A DNA stretch of 64,000 nt from an uncultured Desulfobacter sp. (lineage in GTDB: Bacteria; Desulfobacterota; Desulfobacteria; Desulfobacterales; Desulfobacteraceae), in the NCBI RefSeq assembly GCF_963677125.1, contig NZ_OY781882.1:2364501-2428500 (forward strand), in the 5' to 3' direction. Below the pieces are notes generated by a model, which searched no databases, was not told the DNA's origin, and saw only the letters and a list, made by a program, of their open reading frames with translations. Numbering within the stretch: the first letter of the stretch is position 1; each line of letters opens with the position of its first letter. A program made the translations under genes and the position numbers. Positions 1-8,508 of the stretch are shown in pieces.

Positions 1-1043
1 TAACCATGGTGGTCCGCCCCCCAGACATCGATAACCCGATCAAATCCACGCTCATATTTTTCATCATGGTAGGCGATGTCCGAAGCAAAATATGTGGTCA
101 GTCCGTTGTTACGCACCACCACCCGATCTTTTTCATCTCCGAACTTTTCCGTGCGAAACCAAAGTGCCCCGTCTTTTTCGTAAATCAGGTCCTTTTCTTT
201 AAAATTTTCAATGGCTGCCTGGACTCGACCCGAATCATAAAGGCTCTGCTCGCTGAACCAGTTATCAAACCGGACACCAAAACCATCCAAATCAGACCGG
301 ATACCCGCCAGAATTTCACCGGCGGCAAATCGCGCACAGGTCTCAATGCCCTGTTTTTCATCGGCATCAGCAAAGTCTTTTCCCTGGGTATCAAGGACTT
401 GCCGGGCAAGGTCTTGGATATAATCACCCTGGTAGCAGTCCTGGGGAAAATCCACATCTTTTCCCTGTATTTGCTGCAGGCGCAGCCACACCGATGTGCC
501 AAGGGTTCTGATCTGCCGGCCGGAATCATTGATATAATATTCCTTTTGAACATCAAACCCGGCAAAAGAAAGAATATTACCCACAGCATCCCCCACGGCC
601 GCCCCTCTGCCGTGCCCCACATGAAGCGGTCCTGTGGGATTGGCCGACACGAATTCAACCTGGACACGTTGCCCCTGCCCCATTTCTGATCGGCCAAAGG
701 TTGCATTCTGGCTCAGCACCTGATCCACCACCGGGTGCCAGGCCCCTGGAGACAAGAAAAAATTGATGAATCCAGGCCCGGCCACCTCTATTTTTTCCAA
801 CACCGAACCCAAAGGAGCGTGGTCACTGTCGGATATAGACTCAACAAGACTTTTGGCAATTTTTGCCGGGGCCATTTTCTGTAATTTTGCCGACACCATG
901 GCAAAATTAGTTGAAAAATCCCCCTGACCTTCATGTTTAGGGGTTTCAACCTCAAATTCGGGGATCTGGTCCGAAGGCAGCAAACCCTTTTCAAATGCTG
1001 CCCGGGCGGCATCCAGGACCATGGTTCTGATTTTTGTTTTCAT
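1..1043 (-). CDS. argS: Arginyl-tRNA synthetase, N-terminal part (cut by window edge)
   Basis: Class I synthetase that charges tRNA-Arg with arginine in the cytoplasm. The ATG is at 1043-1041 and the frame stays open to the left edge, giving about 347 of the usual 550-590 residues. The N-terminal tRNA-recognition (Add1) domain spans roughly residues 1-100. The ATP-binding signature follows as ANPTGPLHVGHGR, with the HIGH-like HVGH at 141-144 (His141 codon at 623-621). The frame is still intact at the edge in WGADHHG. The KMSK loop and anticodon-binding domain lie outside the window. It starts 6 bp after the stop of the acidic protein gene upstream, so both are probably transcribed from the promoter at 1542-1569. 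The family call is certain; completeness cannot be judged. Confidence 0.97.
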   Translation of the reverse strand, partial: MKTKIRTMVLDAARAAFEKGLLPSDQIPEFEVETPKHEGQGDFSTNFAMVSAKLQKMAPAKIAKSLVESISDSDHAPLGSVLEKIEVAGPGFINFFLSPGAWHPVVDQVLSQNATFGRSEMGQGQRVQVEFVSANPTGPLHVGHGRGAAVGDAVGNILSFAGFDVQKEYYINDSGRQIRTLGTSVWLRLQQIQGKDVDFPQDCYQGDYIQDLARQVLDTQGKDFADADEKQGIETCARFAAGEILAGIRSDLDGFGVRFDNWFSEQSLYDSGRVQAAIENFKEKDLIYEKDGALWFRTEKFGDEKDRVVVRNNGLTTYFASDIAYHDEKYERGFDRVIDVWGADHHG

Positions 1044-1049
1044 AAAGGC

Positions 1050-1502
1050 TTAATTCTCGTGTTCAGAAGTATCTTCAGGGGTAAATTTAGGGGTATCATC
1101 TTCGGAATCAATTTCTTTCATCTCGTCTTCCTTGGTGTCCCCATCTTCATCCAGCAATTCATCCAGTTCCACATCATCGTCTTCAAGGGAAAAATCTTCT
1201 TCCCCGGGCAATGTGTCCACATCGTTGAAATCAATGACCAGCTTGTCCGAGTCAGGATCGGCAAGAAATTCCACGGCGTTCTCAAACAGCTTTTCAGACA
1301 AATCCCTGGTGGGGAAAAAACTGCGGCGACGAAATGCGGTGAGAAAGGTATTAAACCCTTCCTTGCACGCGGCACTGATGACCTCAAGGTCATAGTCTTC
1401 TTCGTGCAAAGGCAAAATCACACCCGGATCCACCTCTGCAGATTCAAGGACAGTCAGTATATTGTCCTTTATATTTTTTTCAAACCTGATTTTCTGTTTC
1501 AT
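1050..1502 (-). CDS. Conserved acidic hypothetical protein upstream of argS
   Basis: A 150-residue protein of unknown function. The N-terminal 95 residues look like a small folded domain (begins MKQKIRFEKNIKDNIL). The last 55 are very rich in Asp and Glu (for example EEDFSLEDDDVELDELLDED) and are probably disordered. No signal peptide, membrane segment or cysteine motif is visible. A good ribosome-binding site (AGGAG, 7 bases before ATG) and a strong promoter precede it, so it is a real gene. It is the first gene of a unit with argS, only 6 bp away, which hints at a translation-linked or housekeeping role, but this is inference. I do not recognise the family. Confidence 0.8.
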   Translation of the reverse strand: MKQKIRFEKNIKDNILTVLESAEVDPGVILPLHEEDYDLEVISAACKEGFNTFLTAFRRRSFFPTRDLSEKLFENAVEFLADPDSDKLVIDFNDVDTLPGEEDFSLEDDDVELDELLDEDGDTKEDEMKEIDSEDDTPKFTPEDTSEHEN

Positions 1503-1541
1503 TGGATTCTCCTGTTATCATCCATTAACTTGAAACTTCTT

Positions 1542-1569
1542 AATATAGCCCAACCAATTCCCATGTCAA
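1542..1569 (-). promoter_or_regulatory. Sigma70-type promoter for the acidic protein-argS unit
   Basis: On the minus strand TTGACA (1569-1564) and TATATT (1547-1542) are separated by 16 bases, about 40 bases before the ATG at 1502. It is back to back with the tRNA promoter at 1609-1637. Confidence 0.7.
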
Positions 1570-1608
1570 TAAATTAAATCTACACTGAGATTAAACGTAA
1601 TTTTTTAA

Positions 1609-1637
1609 TTGACCCATCAAAAATGGGGTGTTATATT
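1609..1637 (+). promoter_or_regulatory. Sigma70-type promoter for the two tRNA-Ser genes
   Basis: TTGACC (1609-1614) and TATATT (1632-1637) with a 17-base spacer end 16 bases before the first tRNA-Ser. This fits a stable-RNA promoter driving both tRNAs, which lie 14 bases apart and share one terminator. Confidence 0.75.
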
Positions 1638-1653
1638 ACTCGGGTTGATTTTT

Positions 1654-1741
1654 GGAGGAGTGGCCGAGCGGCTGAAGGCGGCGGTCTTGAAAACCGTTAG
1701 GTGTTAAAGCCTCGTGGGTTCGAATCCTACCTCCTCCGCCA
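1654..1741 (+). tRNA. tRNA-Ser (anticodon UGA)
   Basis: An 88-nt class II tRNA. Acceptor arms GGAGGAG (1654-1660) and CTCCTCC (1731-1737) pair perfectly, followed by discriminator G and an encoded CCA (1739-1741). The anticodon loop CTTGAAA carries TGA. A long variable arm and a GGTTCGAATCC T-arm are present, as expected for serine. Confidence 0.97.
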
Positions 1742-1755
1742 AAAAGAGACTATGT

Positions 1756-1847
1756 GGAGAAGTGCATGAGTGGCTGAAATGGACCGCCTGCTAAGCGGTT
1801 GTACTGAGAAATCGGTACCGAGAGTTCGAATCTCTCCTTCTCCGCCA
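1756..1847 (+). tRNA. tRNA-Ser (anticodon GCU)
   Basis: A 92-nt class II tRNA. Acceptor GGAGAAG (1756-1762) pairs with CTTCTCC (1837-1843), then G and an encoded CCA. The anticodon loop contains GCT, a long variable arm follows and the T-loop reads GTTCGAATC. It lies 14 bases after tRNA-Ser(UGA), so the two are probably processed from one transcript. Confidence 0.97.
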
Positions 1848-1860
1848 ATAGCATACAATA

Positions 1861-1899
1861 CGGGCTGAAACTTACTTGAGTTTCAGCCCGTTTCTTTTT
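1861..1899 (+). terminator. Intrinsic terminator of the tRNA-Ser pair
   Basis: A 12-bp stem CGGGCTGAAACT / AGTTTCAGCCCG with a 6-base loop (1861-1890) is followed by TTTCTTTTT, 13 bases after the second tRNA. Confidence 0.9.
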
Positions 1900-2080
1900 A
1901 ATATTCATGAATTTTGTATGTACGTTTCCATGCACGGTACGCCTCCCCTTAATTTTTAAATGACTTTTTAATGGAAAAACAACTGATCTATCTGATATAC
2001 TTCGTTCTATATCAAAAATCTTATTTTCCTGTCAAAAAAGACAGAAATCTTTCACTGTAACATGTCAAAGGAGGTAAACC

Positions 2081-2869
2081 ATGCAATGCCATGAAGTGGA
2101 TTACGAAATTTTCGGGGATGATATGCAAGCTGTCGAGGTGGAATTGGATCCCGGCGAAACCGTTATTGCCGAGGCCGGTGCCATGAACTGGATGGAACAG
2201 GGTATCGCATTTGAAGCAAAAATGGGGGATGGCTCAGAAGCAGACAACGGGCTGATGGGCAAGCTTTTTAGTGCCGGCAAACGTGCGCTTACCGGGGAAA
2301 GCCTGTTTCTCACCCATTTTACAAACCAGGGTCCTGGCAAAAAAAGAGTGGCTTTTTCCGCACCCTATCCCGGAAAAATCATTCCCGTTGACATGGCTGC
2401 TGTCGGCGGACAGCTAATCTGCCAGAAAGATGCATTTTTGTGTGCAGCCCTTGGCACAAAAGTCTCCATTACCTTTAACCAGAAACTTGGGGCCGGTTTT
2501 TTCGGTGGCGAAGGATTCATTCTTCAGCGACTGGAAGGGGACGGCATGGCATTTGTTCATGCCGGCGGTACAATCGTTAAAAAAGAGTTGAACGGCGAAA
2601 AATTGATGGTGGATACCGGCTGTATCGTGGCCTTTTCCCAGGGAATTGATTATGATATCCAGCGGGCAGGCGGTCTTAAATCCATGTTTTTCGGTGGTGA
2701 AGGGTTGTTTCTGGCGACACTGGAAGGACACGGCAGCGTTTATCTGCAAAGTTTGCCTTTTTCCCGACTGGCAGACCGCATCATCAGCCATGCACCGAGT
2801 GCCGGAGGCACATCGAAAGGTGAAGGTTCCGTCTTAGGCGGACTTGGACGCCTGTTGGATGGAGATTAA
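2081..2869 (+). CDS. TIGR00266 / AIM24-family protein
   Basis: A 262-residue cytosolic-looking protein of the TIGR00266 (AIM24-like) family, whose function in bacteria is unclear. It shows the family's repetitive beta pattern: an early glycine and aspartate-rich strand set (DPGETVIAEAGAMNWMEQ, residues 23-40), then GAGFFGGEGFILQRLEG and a second FFGGEGLFLATLEG copy about 75 residues later. No signal peptide or membrane segment is seen. The start has a near-perfect ribosome-binding site (AAAGGAGG). The stop overlaps the ATG of the ChaN-like gene by one base, so the two are translationally coupled, although a shared function is not obvious. The 180 bp upstream hold no clear promoter by eye. Confidence 0.85.
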   Translation: MQCHEVDYEIFGDDMQAVEVELDPGETVIAEAGAMNWMEQGIAFEAKMGDGSEADNGLMGKLFSAGKRALTGESLFLTHFTNQGPGKKRVAFSAPYPGKIIPVDMAAVGGQLICQKDAFLCAALGTKVSITFNQKLGAGFFGGEGFILQRLEGDGMAFVHAGGTIVKKELNGEKLMVDTGCIVAFSQGIDYDIQRAGGLKSMFFGGEGLFLATLEGHGSVYLQSLPFSRLADRIISHAPSAGGTSKGEGSVLGGLGRLLDGD

Positions 2870-3918
2870 TGCAACGTCTGATTTATTTTTTAATAGGGTG
2901 TATACTGTGTCTGTTCTGCGGTTGTGCCACAACGCACAAGGTTATTATGCGTGATGATCCGTTAATCGGAACCCTGGTCAAAGGAAAGACAGGGGAGCCT
3001 GTCCGTTTTGCCGACTTAATGGAAACCCTTATTAACAGCGATATCATCTATCTGTCCGAAAAGCATGATAACCCCATGCACCATGCCATCCAGCATCGGG
3101 TTATCCAGGCCCTCATTGACCGGGGGCATGCGCCGGTCATTGGATTTGAATTTTTCTCATACCAGGATACCCCCTTGCTGCTCAACCTGGTGGATGCCGA
3201 AAAAAAACCGCATTCACCCAAGATGGAAAAAGCGGTTGAACAGCGAATCAGAAAAAAACTGGGATGGGACAAACAATCAGATACCATGTGGGGGTACTAC
3301 TGGCATCTAATCAGGCTTGCGGTGGATAACGATCTGCCCGCCGCAGGCCTTGATCTGTCCGCCACCCGAAAGCGCCGGATTACCCGCAAAGGACTTGGCG
3401 ATCTGTCCCCCATTGAATTGCAGCAGCTGTTTTCCACAAAACTTTCAAATGCAGCCTATGAATCGTATATGAAATCGGTTTTTGTATCGGTTCATTGCGG
3501 TATGGATCATGGCAGGATGACCGAGCGATTGTATGATACCTGGATGATGCGCAATGACCGGATGGCCTTATCCGTGGTTGAACTATTCAATGCCGTGCAG
3601 GCAAAAAACCGCGACACGGCAGGAAGGCAAACAGGCCCTGTTGTTATTATCATTGGGGCGGGGCATACTGAGTATGGTTTAGGCGTTTTGGACCGGGTAC
3701 ATCACCTGAACCCGGAGATTACCCAGACAAACCTTGCCATAACGGAAATAGAAAGGGAATCGGCTGACCTGGCACAGTATTTAACCCCGCTTTCCCTTGA
3801 AGGATTTAAGCCGGTGCCCCCTGCAGACTTTTTGTGGTTCACCCAGCGGGTCTCCTATGAAGATCCATGCGCAAAATTTAAAAGCGCGTTGGAAAAAATG
3901 AAAAGACATAAAAAATGA
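2869..3918 (+). CDS. ChaN-like lipoprotein (haem-binding lipoprotein family, PF04187)
   Basis: A predicted lipoprotein of 349 residues. A hydrophobic signal (residues 4-18) ends in a lipobox-like LFCGC, with the acylated Cys near residue 19. The mature part matches the ChaN/DUF399 family: IIYLSEKHDNPMHH near residues 60-73, then an FEFF motif, and a C-terminal IIIGAGHTEYGLG that resembles the conserved GxxH segment. In Campylobacter the family binds paired haems and has been linked to iron uptake; that role here is inference. The ATG shares its first base with the preceding stop. It ends 7 bp before the palindromic repeat at 3926 and faces the adenylate cyclase gene. Confidence 0.85.
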   Translation: MQRLIYFLIGCILCLFCGCATTHKVIMRDDPLIGTLVKGKTGEPVRFADLMETLINSDIIYLSEKHDNPMHHAIQHRVIQALIDRGHAPVIGFEFFSYQDTPLLLNLVDAEKKPHSPKMEKAVEQRIRKKLGWDKQSDTMWGYYWHLIRLAVDNDLPAAGLDLSATRKRRITRKGLGDLSPIELQQLFSTKLSNAAYESYMKSVFVSVHCGMDHGRMTERLYDTWMMRNDRMALSVVELFNAVQAKNRDTAGRQTGPVVIIIGAGHTEYGLGVLDRVHHLNPEITQTNLAITEIERESADLAQYLTPLSLEGFKPVPPADFLWFTQRVSYEDPCAKFKSALEKMKRHKK

Positions 3919-3925
3919 GCAATGT

Positions 3926-4004
3926 AGTGCCTGAACAAGAACCTGAAAATATTGCCGAGTACAAGGCGAAACGCAAATATTACGGTCTTCGATTGGGCGC
4001 TACT
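3926..4004. repeat. Imperfect palindromic repeat, family A, copy 1
   Basis: The left arm starts AGTGCCTGAACAAGAACC. The complement of the right arm starts AGTAGCGCCCAATCGAAGAC. The inner parts also pair (AAATATT on both sides). It fills the gap between two convergent genes, and its right end supplies the TAG stop (4002-4000) of the cyclase. Related copies are at 24617, 32774 and 57706. Confidence 0.65.
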
Positions 4005-6261
4005 TCGTGGTGAGCCGGTTAACCACCGGCAACCGCTCCCGGCGTTCGGTCCCGTCCCAATCCGGAGGAACTGACGCTTCCAGATAACCGTTGATACGAT
4101 CCAGATAAGACAGATAAAGCCGGCAGGGATTGGTCTGATCCAATTGTGAAAAAATTTTCTTTGCCCGTTTGAAATCCGCCTGCTGAAAGGCCTCAACCCC
4201 CTGTTCAAATACACGAATCTCGTTAATAATGTCCTGGGAAGGCAAGCCCTGGCACAAGGGCTCATACAGATCTTCGGGCTGCTGCCTGCCCTTAACCTGT
4301 ACTTTATCAACAAACCGGCAGAAGAACTTATCTCGAATCAAATCCCGGGTTGCCTTGGAAATCAAAATGTATGTGCCGTAATTTTTATTTGCCCCTTCCA
4401 GGCGGGAGGCCAGGTTTACGTTATCCCCCATGACGGTATAGTCGAACCGTTGCAGGCTGCCGAAATTACCGACACTCACAGGCCCGGTGTTAATGCCTAC
4501 GCCAACGGATATGCCAGACAACCCTTTTTTCTGCCATGTCCGGGCCAAATTTTCCAGAACACCTTTGAACTGAAGTGCTGTGTGGACGGCATGTTCCGCA
4601 TGATCCGGATTAGATTTAGGTGCTCCCCAAAAGGCCATGACGGCATCTCCGATGAACTTGTCCACGGTACCGCCGTTTTCCATGATTTTTTCGCTCATGG
4701 CCGTAAGAAACTGATTCATGAAACGCCCTAATTGTTGGGGGGTCATCTTTTCCGACAGGGTTGTAAATCCCCGGATGTCACAGAACATTACCGTTAAGAT
4801 TCTTTCCTGGCCGGTTAAGGAAAGGGCTTTGGGTGTTTTAATTAAATGCTCAACCACATCCGGGGCCACATACCGGGAAAAGGCTCCCTGGATAAAACGC
4901 CTGGATTTGCCTTCCCTGAATGCCTTGAAAATGCTCATGACAAGAAGAATGAATATCGAAGAGATCAACGGTAAACTGATCCCCACGTACTGATGATTTA
5001 AAAAAAAATAATAATAATTCCCCAACATCATACAGATCAAAAAGCCTGCCGTTGCAATACCACCGGCCACAGGCCCCAGAAAACACAGAATAAGGGTCAA
5101 GGCAAGGCCGCTTAGCACAATCAGGGTATAATTAAGCCCGATCTCCGTCATCCGGTCATAGGTAAACGCGTCTGATTGGATCAAATTGTCCACGATGGTG
5201 GCATTTATCTCCACCCCGGGGACAGCAGACCCGAAAGGGGTGGCCTTGAGATCTAAAAGCCCTGTGGCCGAAGCCCCAATAAACACATACTTATCTTTCA
5301 ATTCCGGCACACGCTTTTTTTCCAGGACATCGACGGCACTGATATAATCAAATGTACCCGAAGGCCCCCTGTAATTAACAAAAATCTGTCCGACACTGTC
5401 TGTGGGGATAAACCGGTCACCCAGGGACAGCCCGAGAATAGGCTGCAAGTCAGCTTTAATCCGGGAGGATGCATGAATGGTCATGTCAGCAATATTCATC
5501 CCCACCCTGAACACCTCAAGAGCCAGGGATGAATAGGGGATATTGTTCATCACCATGACAAGGGGCACCTGACGGGCGAGTCCTGAACCATCCGTGAGCA
5601 CATTGATGAATCCCTCGCTTTGGGATGCGCTCACAGATGGGTGGTTAAGTACCGCCCTGAAAGCCGGGATCAAAGAAATCCTGTCAAATTGCAAGGTTGC
5701 AGGGTCCAGGCGGATTACACCCGAGGGAAAGGGCTGGGCATCGTAGGTTTTTAATCCGTCGTCCACAAACTGAAACCCATACCCAAGGATCGTGGGCCCC
5801 CGGGAAAGCGCGGTTGCAAACACCTGGTCATAATCCATGGCCGGATCCGTGCCCAATGTTTGAACCAAGGTTTCTGGAATTTTAAGAGCAGTTTTTTTAT
5901 CCAGATGGGAAAAAAAGTAGGCCGGAGAAGTTCGATCCTGTTCGGCAAACAAAATATCATACCCAATAGCACGCACACCGCTTTGAATCAGATGGTCCGT
6001 AATTTGGGCCATGATATTCCGGGACCAGGGCCACTGTCCGAGAATCGAAAGGCTTTTTTCATCAATGTCCACAATGACGACCTGGCCGGAGTCCTTTGAT
6101 ACACCTCTAATCCGGAACATGATATCCATGGTCCGGTTGTCAATGGCTGCGATCAAGGCAGGTTTTTCACCACCACACAGGTAAAGGATGCCGCAGGTTG
6201 CAGCAATCAGGCAGCAGCCGAGACAAAATGCGCGCCAGGAAAAAGAGATATCTTTTAACAT
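4000..6261 (-). CDS. CHASE2-domain adenylate cyclase (class III)
   Basis: A 753-residue inner membrane signalling enzyme that should make cAMP from ATP. An N-terminal membrane anchor (about 9-29) is followed by an extracytoplasmic CHASE2 sensor (about 35-365, with VDIDEKSL and the typical GVEINATIVDNL end). A group of transmembrane helices (about 375-445) and a cytoplasmic class III catalytic domain (about 480-660) follow. The catalytic set is complete: metal-binding Asp495 (FCDIRGF) and Asp539 (FIGDAVMAF), purine-selecting Lys535 and Asp607, and transition-state Asn616 and Arg620. Lys plus Asp favours ATP over GTP. A short helical tail (about 670-725) resembles one TPR. It is the last gene of a three-gene minus-strand unit, 18 bp after the FecR-type gene. 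The CHASE2 ligand is unknown. The stop codon sits in a repeat element. Confidence 0.93.
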   Translation of the reverse strand: MLKDISFSWRAFCLGCCLIAATCGILYLCGGEKPALIAAIDNRTMDIMFRIRGVSKDSGQVVIVDIDEKSLSILGQWPWSRNIMAQITDHLIQSGVRAIGYDILFAEQDRTSPAYFFSHLDKKTALKIPETLVQTLGTDPAMDYDQVFATALSRGPTILGYGFQFVDDGLKTYDAQPFPSGVIRLDPATLQFDRISLIPAFRAVLNHPSVSASQSEGFINVLTDGSGLARQVPLVMVMNNIPYSSLALEVFRVGMNIADMTIHASSRIKADLQPILGLSLGDRFIPTDSVGQIFVNYRGPSGTFDYISAVDVLEKKRVPELKDKYVFIGASATGLLDLKATPFGSAVPGVEINATIVDNLIQSDAFTYDRMTEIGLNYTLIVLSGLALTLILCFLGPVAGGIATAGFLICMMLGNYYYFFLNHQYVGISLPLISSIFILLVMSIFKAFREGKSRRFIQGAFSRYVAPDVVEHLIKTPKALSLTGQERILTVMFCDIRGFTTLSEKMTPQQLGRFMNQFLTAMSEKIMENGGTVDKFIGDAVMAFWGAPKSNPDHAEHAVHTALQFKGVLENLARTWQKKGLSGISVGVGINTGPVSVGNFGSLQRFDYTVMGDNVNLASRLEGANKNYGTYILISKATRDLIRDKFFCRFVDKVQVKGRQQPEDLYEPLCQGLPSQDIINEIRVFEQGVEAFQQADFKRAKKIFSQLDQTNPCRLYLSYLDRINGYLEASVPPDWDGTERRERLPVVNRLTTK

Positions 6262-6279
6262 GACAGTTTGGGTATACGC

Positions 6280-8496
6280 TTACCGGTCTCCGGCAAAAAT
6301 ACCAAGGTAATTGGTTTTGTTAATTTCGGCTGAAAAATTCCCCCCGATACCTTGCGCGTTGGAACCGTAAAAGGCTCCGGATAATTGACTTGTCGTTGCC
6401 CCCTGAATTTGGCCGGAAAAGCCCGAAGAGCTAATATAGCCGTAATCAAGAACAAGGGAAACCTCATCAAAATCAATTGAGCCGGAAATTTTGGGGGCAC
6501 CAAAATCAATACTTAATTTGGTAGTTCCATTGGTTAGTTTGTTCAAAGCCATGGTCTCGCTGAACATTACGCCCTGGGCCTTTCCCTGGTAAACGGCAGA
6601 AAATTTATTATCGATCAGCCCTTGCACCACAGCAGGGTCCGTGGCCACACCGGCAATCCAGAAAGAACCGGGAATATGGATATGATAATCATTGGCTGTT
6701 GCAGGATCGACATACGCAGCTTCCCAATACCCCCAAGTGGTGTACGAAGAAAGCTGGGGATCTTTGGCCGTAACCATATAGTTGCCATATGGCTTTAAGG
6801 AGGCTGTGCCGCTGCTGTTATATATGACATTGCTGCCGCTCAGGGTTGCTGCCAGAATCCTGTCCGTCAGATAAACTGAATTTGAAGTATTCCCGCCAAT
6901 AATCATGTCACTTATGCCGGCAGACCCGTTTATATCGTATCCGTACATGACACCCTGGAAGGTGCCGTTGTCTTTATTAATGGTAAAGGAAAACCCGTCT
7001 TTATCATAATTTAAAAACACCTGACGGTCTGTTAAGGGATCGCTCATATCTTCACCCACACCGGTAAAAAAACCGGACCAGGTTTCAATCCCGGAATAGG
7101 AATTGGTGATCATACCTGAAAGTGTACCGGCCAATGTGTCGGACCAGGGTGATGTGTCGGTCTGGTCCTGGATATTCACATCTTCCCCTTCCATGGCAAG
7201 CCCAACAGCTTCTTGGGAAGCACCGTAAAACCATCCAAATGTTTGCGTACCGTCCAAAGCGAAAACAGGGCCTTCAGAAAATGCATCCGAACCTAATACC
7301 ACCACATTATAAATTTCTCCGGAATCGGAAACTTCCCCAAAACCGAACCCTAACCCCTGGTTTGTTGAACCGGTACTAAACTCCTCAAAAACCATAATGC
7401 GTCGATTATCCCAGTTCACAACAAATGTCATAGCATCCTGGACATCTTCCTTCTCCAAGGTACTTACCATGGTACCGGTGTACTTCCACAACCCGGTTGT
7501 GGGTACATTCGTGGACGGGGCACCTGTAAATCCAAGGGATTTAAGATGGTCAAGAACATCCTGATTTTCCACTGAAGCCGTGGCGTCTTCCTCCAGGGAT
7601 GTCTGGCCGGAGTCTGTTGTCGTCTCCGATACCACTGATGCGGTGTCTGAAACAGTATCCGTGGAAAGGGATGTGTCGAAGGTCTCTGAATCGTCTGCCG
7701 ACTGGGAGGAGCCATCACTGTCCGATGCCAAAACGTCGGACCCGTCATCCGAGGTGCTTTCCGTTTCCTGGGTTCCATCAGTCTCTTGTGCCGGGGACTG
7801 GGAAGTGTCGGCAACCTCGGTGCCGCCCTCATCCTGCCCACCTTGCTCCCCCTGCCCTGCCTGGTCAGACGACAAAAGAGAATCAAGCTCCATCAAGTCA
7901 GCGGTCGACATTCTTGTGGGAGAGGCCGGAGCCTTATCCCCACGCTCCACCCGGGTAGCAAAGCCGGGACGGCGGATGTTGACCCGACCGGCGCGGTTCT
8001 GGACGTAAATACCTTTACCACCGTGAAACAGGACCGTTAATCGGGTGCCCCGAAGATTTCCGGCATACATAGATCCCCGGATGCCGATGGTCCCGGACAC
8101 CGATGTCGTTTTAAATTTTTCAGGCGCCATCCGGGTGATGGCGCCCCCCATAATCCTGAAACTGCCTTCCCGGATCTGGGTTTCCATCGCGGCTTTTTTA
8201 TTTTCCGGATCCCATTCATAGGCTGCGAGCGCCATCGTTGTATTACGGCCCAGTGTAATCAGGGTATTATCCTGGAACATAAGCTGAACCCGTCCTGTGC
8301 CCGTTTCAATCACATCCCGGCGAAACACCTGGGCATTGAGGCGAAGGTCTCTTTGCTGCCCATCTTCCTCCACAGCCACCACAGCTCCCCGCACGGCCAC
8401 AACTTTTCCGATAAAATCATCCTGATTGCCCATACACAATACAGGGAAGGTCAGCACAGATAATATAATCCATCCAATAATTTTATATTTTATCAT
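6280..8496 (-). CDS. Secreted FecR-domain protein with C-terminal TbpB-like barrel
   Basis: A 738-residue protein with an N-terminal signal peptide (about 1-23, no convincing lipobox). A FecR-type domain spans about 45-180 (DVIETGTGRVQLMF, LGRNTTM, TTSVSGTIGIRGS). A Ser/Thr/Asp-rich linker follows (about 190-320). The remaining 400 residues are Gly, Ser and aromatic-rich beta structure. The end carries LSGAFYGSNAQGIGGNFSAE (about 705-724), close to the conserved G-x-FYGP-x-A-x-E-x-GG-x-F of TbpB-like lipoprotein barrels. A weaker copy, FGWFYGASQEAVGLAM, occurs near the middle. FecR here is unlikely to be a classical sigma regulator because there is no membrane anchor or sigma gene nearby. It lies 12 bp after the Slam-like exporter gene, which suggests it is that exporter's cargo. 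The barrel assignment is from motif recognition only. Confidence 0.8.
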   Translation of the reverse strand: MIKYKIIGWIILSVLTFPVLCMGNQDDFIGKVVAVRGAVVAVEEDGQQRDLRLNAQVFRRDVIETGTGRVQLMFQDNTLITLGRNTTMALAAYEWDPENKKAAMETQIREGSFRIMGGAITRMAPEKFKTTSVSGTIGIRGSMYAGNLRGTRLTVLFHGGKGIYVQNRAGRVNIRRPGFATRVERGDKAPASPTRMSTADLMELDSLLSSDQAGQGEQGGQDEGGTEVADTSQSPAQETDGTQETESTSDDGSDVLASDSDGSSQSADDSETFDTSLSTDTVSDTASVVSETTTDSGQTSLEEDATASVENQDVLDHLKSLGFTGAPSTNVPTTGLWKYTGTMVSTLEKEDVQDAMTFVVNWDNRRIMVFEEFSTGSTNQGLGFGFGEVSDSGEIYNVVVLGSDAFSEGPVFALDGTQTFGWFYGASQEAVGLAMEGEDVNIQDQTDTSPWSDTLAGTLSGMITNSYSGIETWSGFFTGVGEDMSDPLTDRQVFLNYDKDGFSFTINKDNGTFQGVMYGYDINGSAGISDMIIGGNTSNSVYLTDRILAATLSGSNVIYNSSGTASLKPYGNYMVTAKDPQLSSYTTWGYWEAAYVDPATANDYHIHIPGSFWIAGVATDPAVVQGLIDNKFSAVYQGKAQGVMFSETMALNKLTNGTTKLSIDFGAPKISGSIDFDEVSLVLDYGYISSSGFSGQIQGATTSQLSGAFYGSNAQGIGGNFSAEINKTNYLGIFAGDR

Positions 8497-8508
8497 GAGC
8501 CTTTTCCT

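Noticed and set aside
6..689. 227-codon plus-strand ORF at the left edge
   Set aside because: Antisense to argS, whose HIGH motif and frame are clear.
1132..1395. Ser-rich 87-codon ORF on the plus strand
   Set aside because: Shadow of the acidic tail of the minus-strand gene.
2414..2791. 125-codon minus-strand ORF inside the TIGR00266 gene
   Set aside because: Antisense to a conserved gene with a good ribosome-binding site; no family resemblance.
7580..8008. 142-codon plus-strand Ser-rich ORF
   Set aside because: Mirror image of the Ser/Asp-rich linker of the FecR-type gene on the other strand; a composition artefact.
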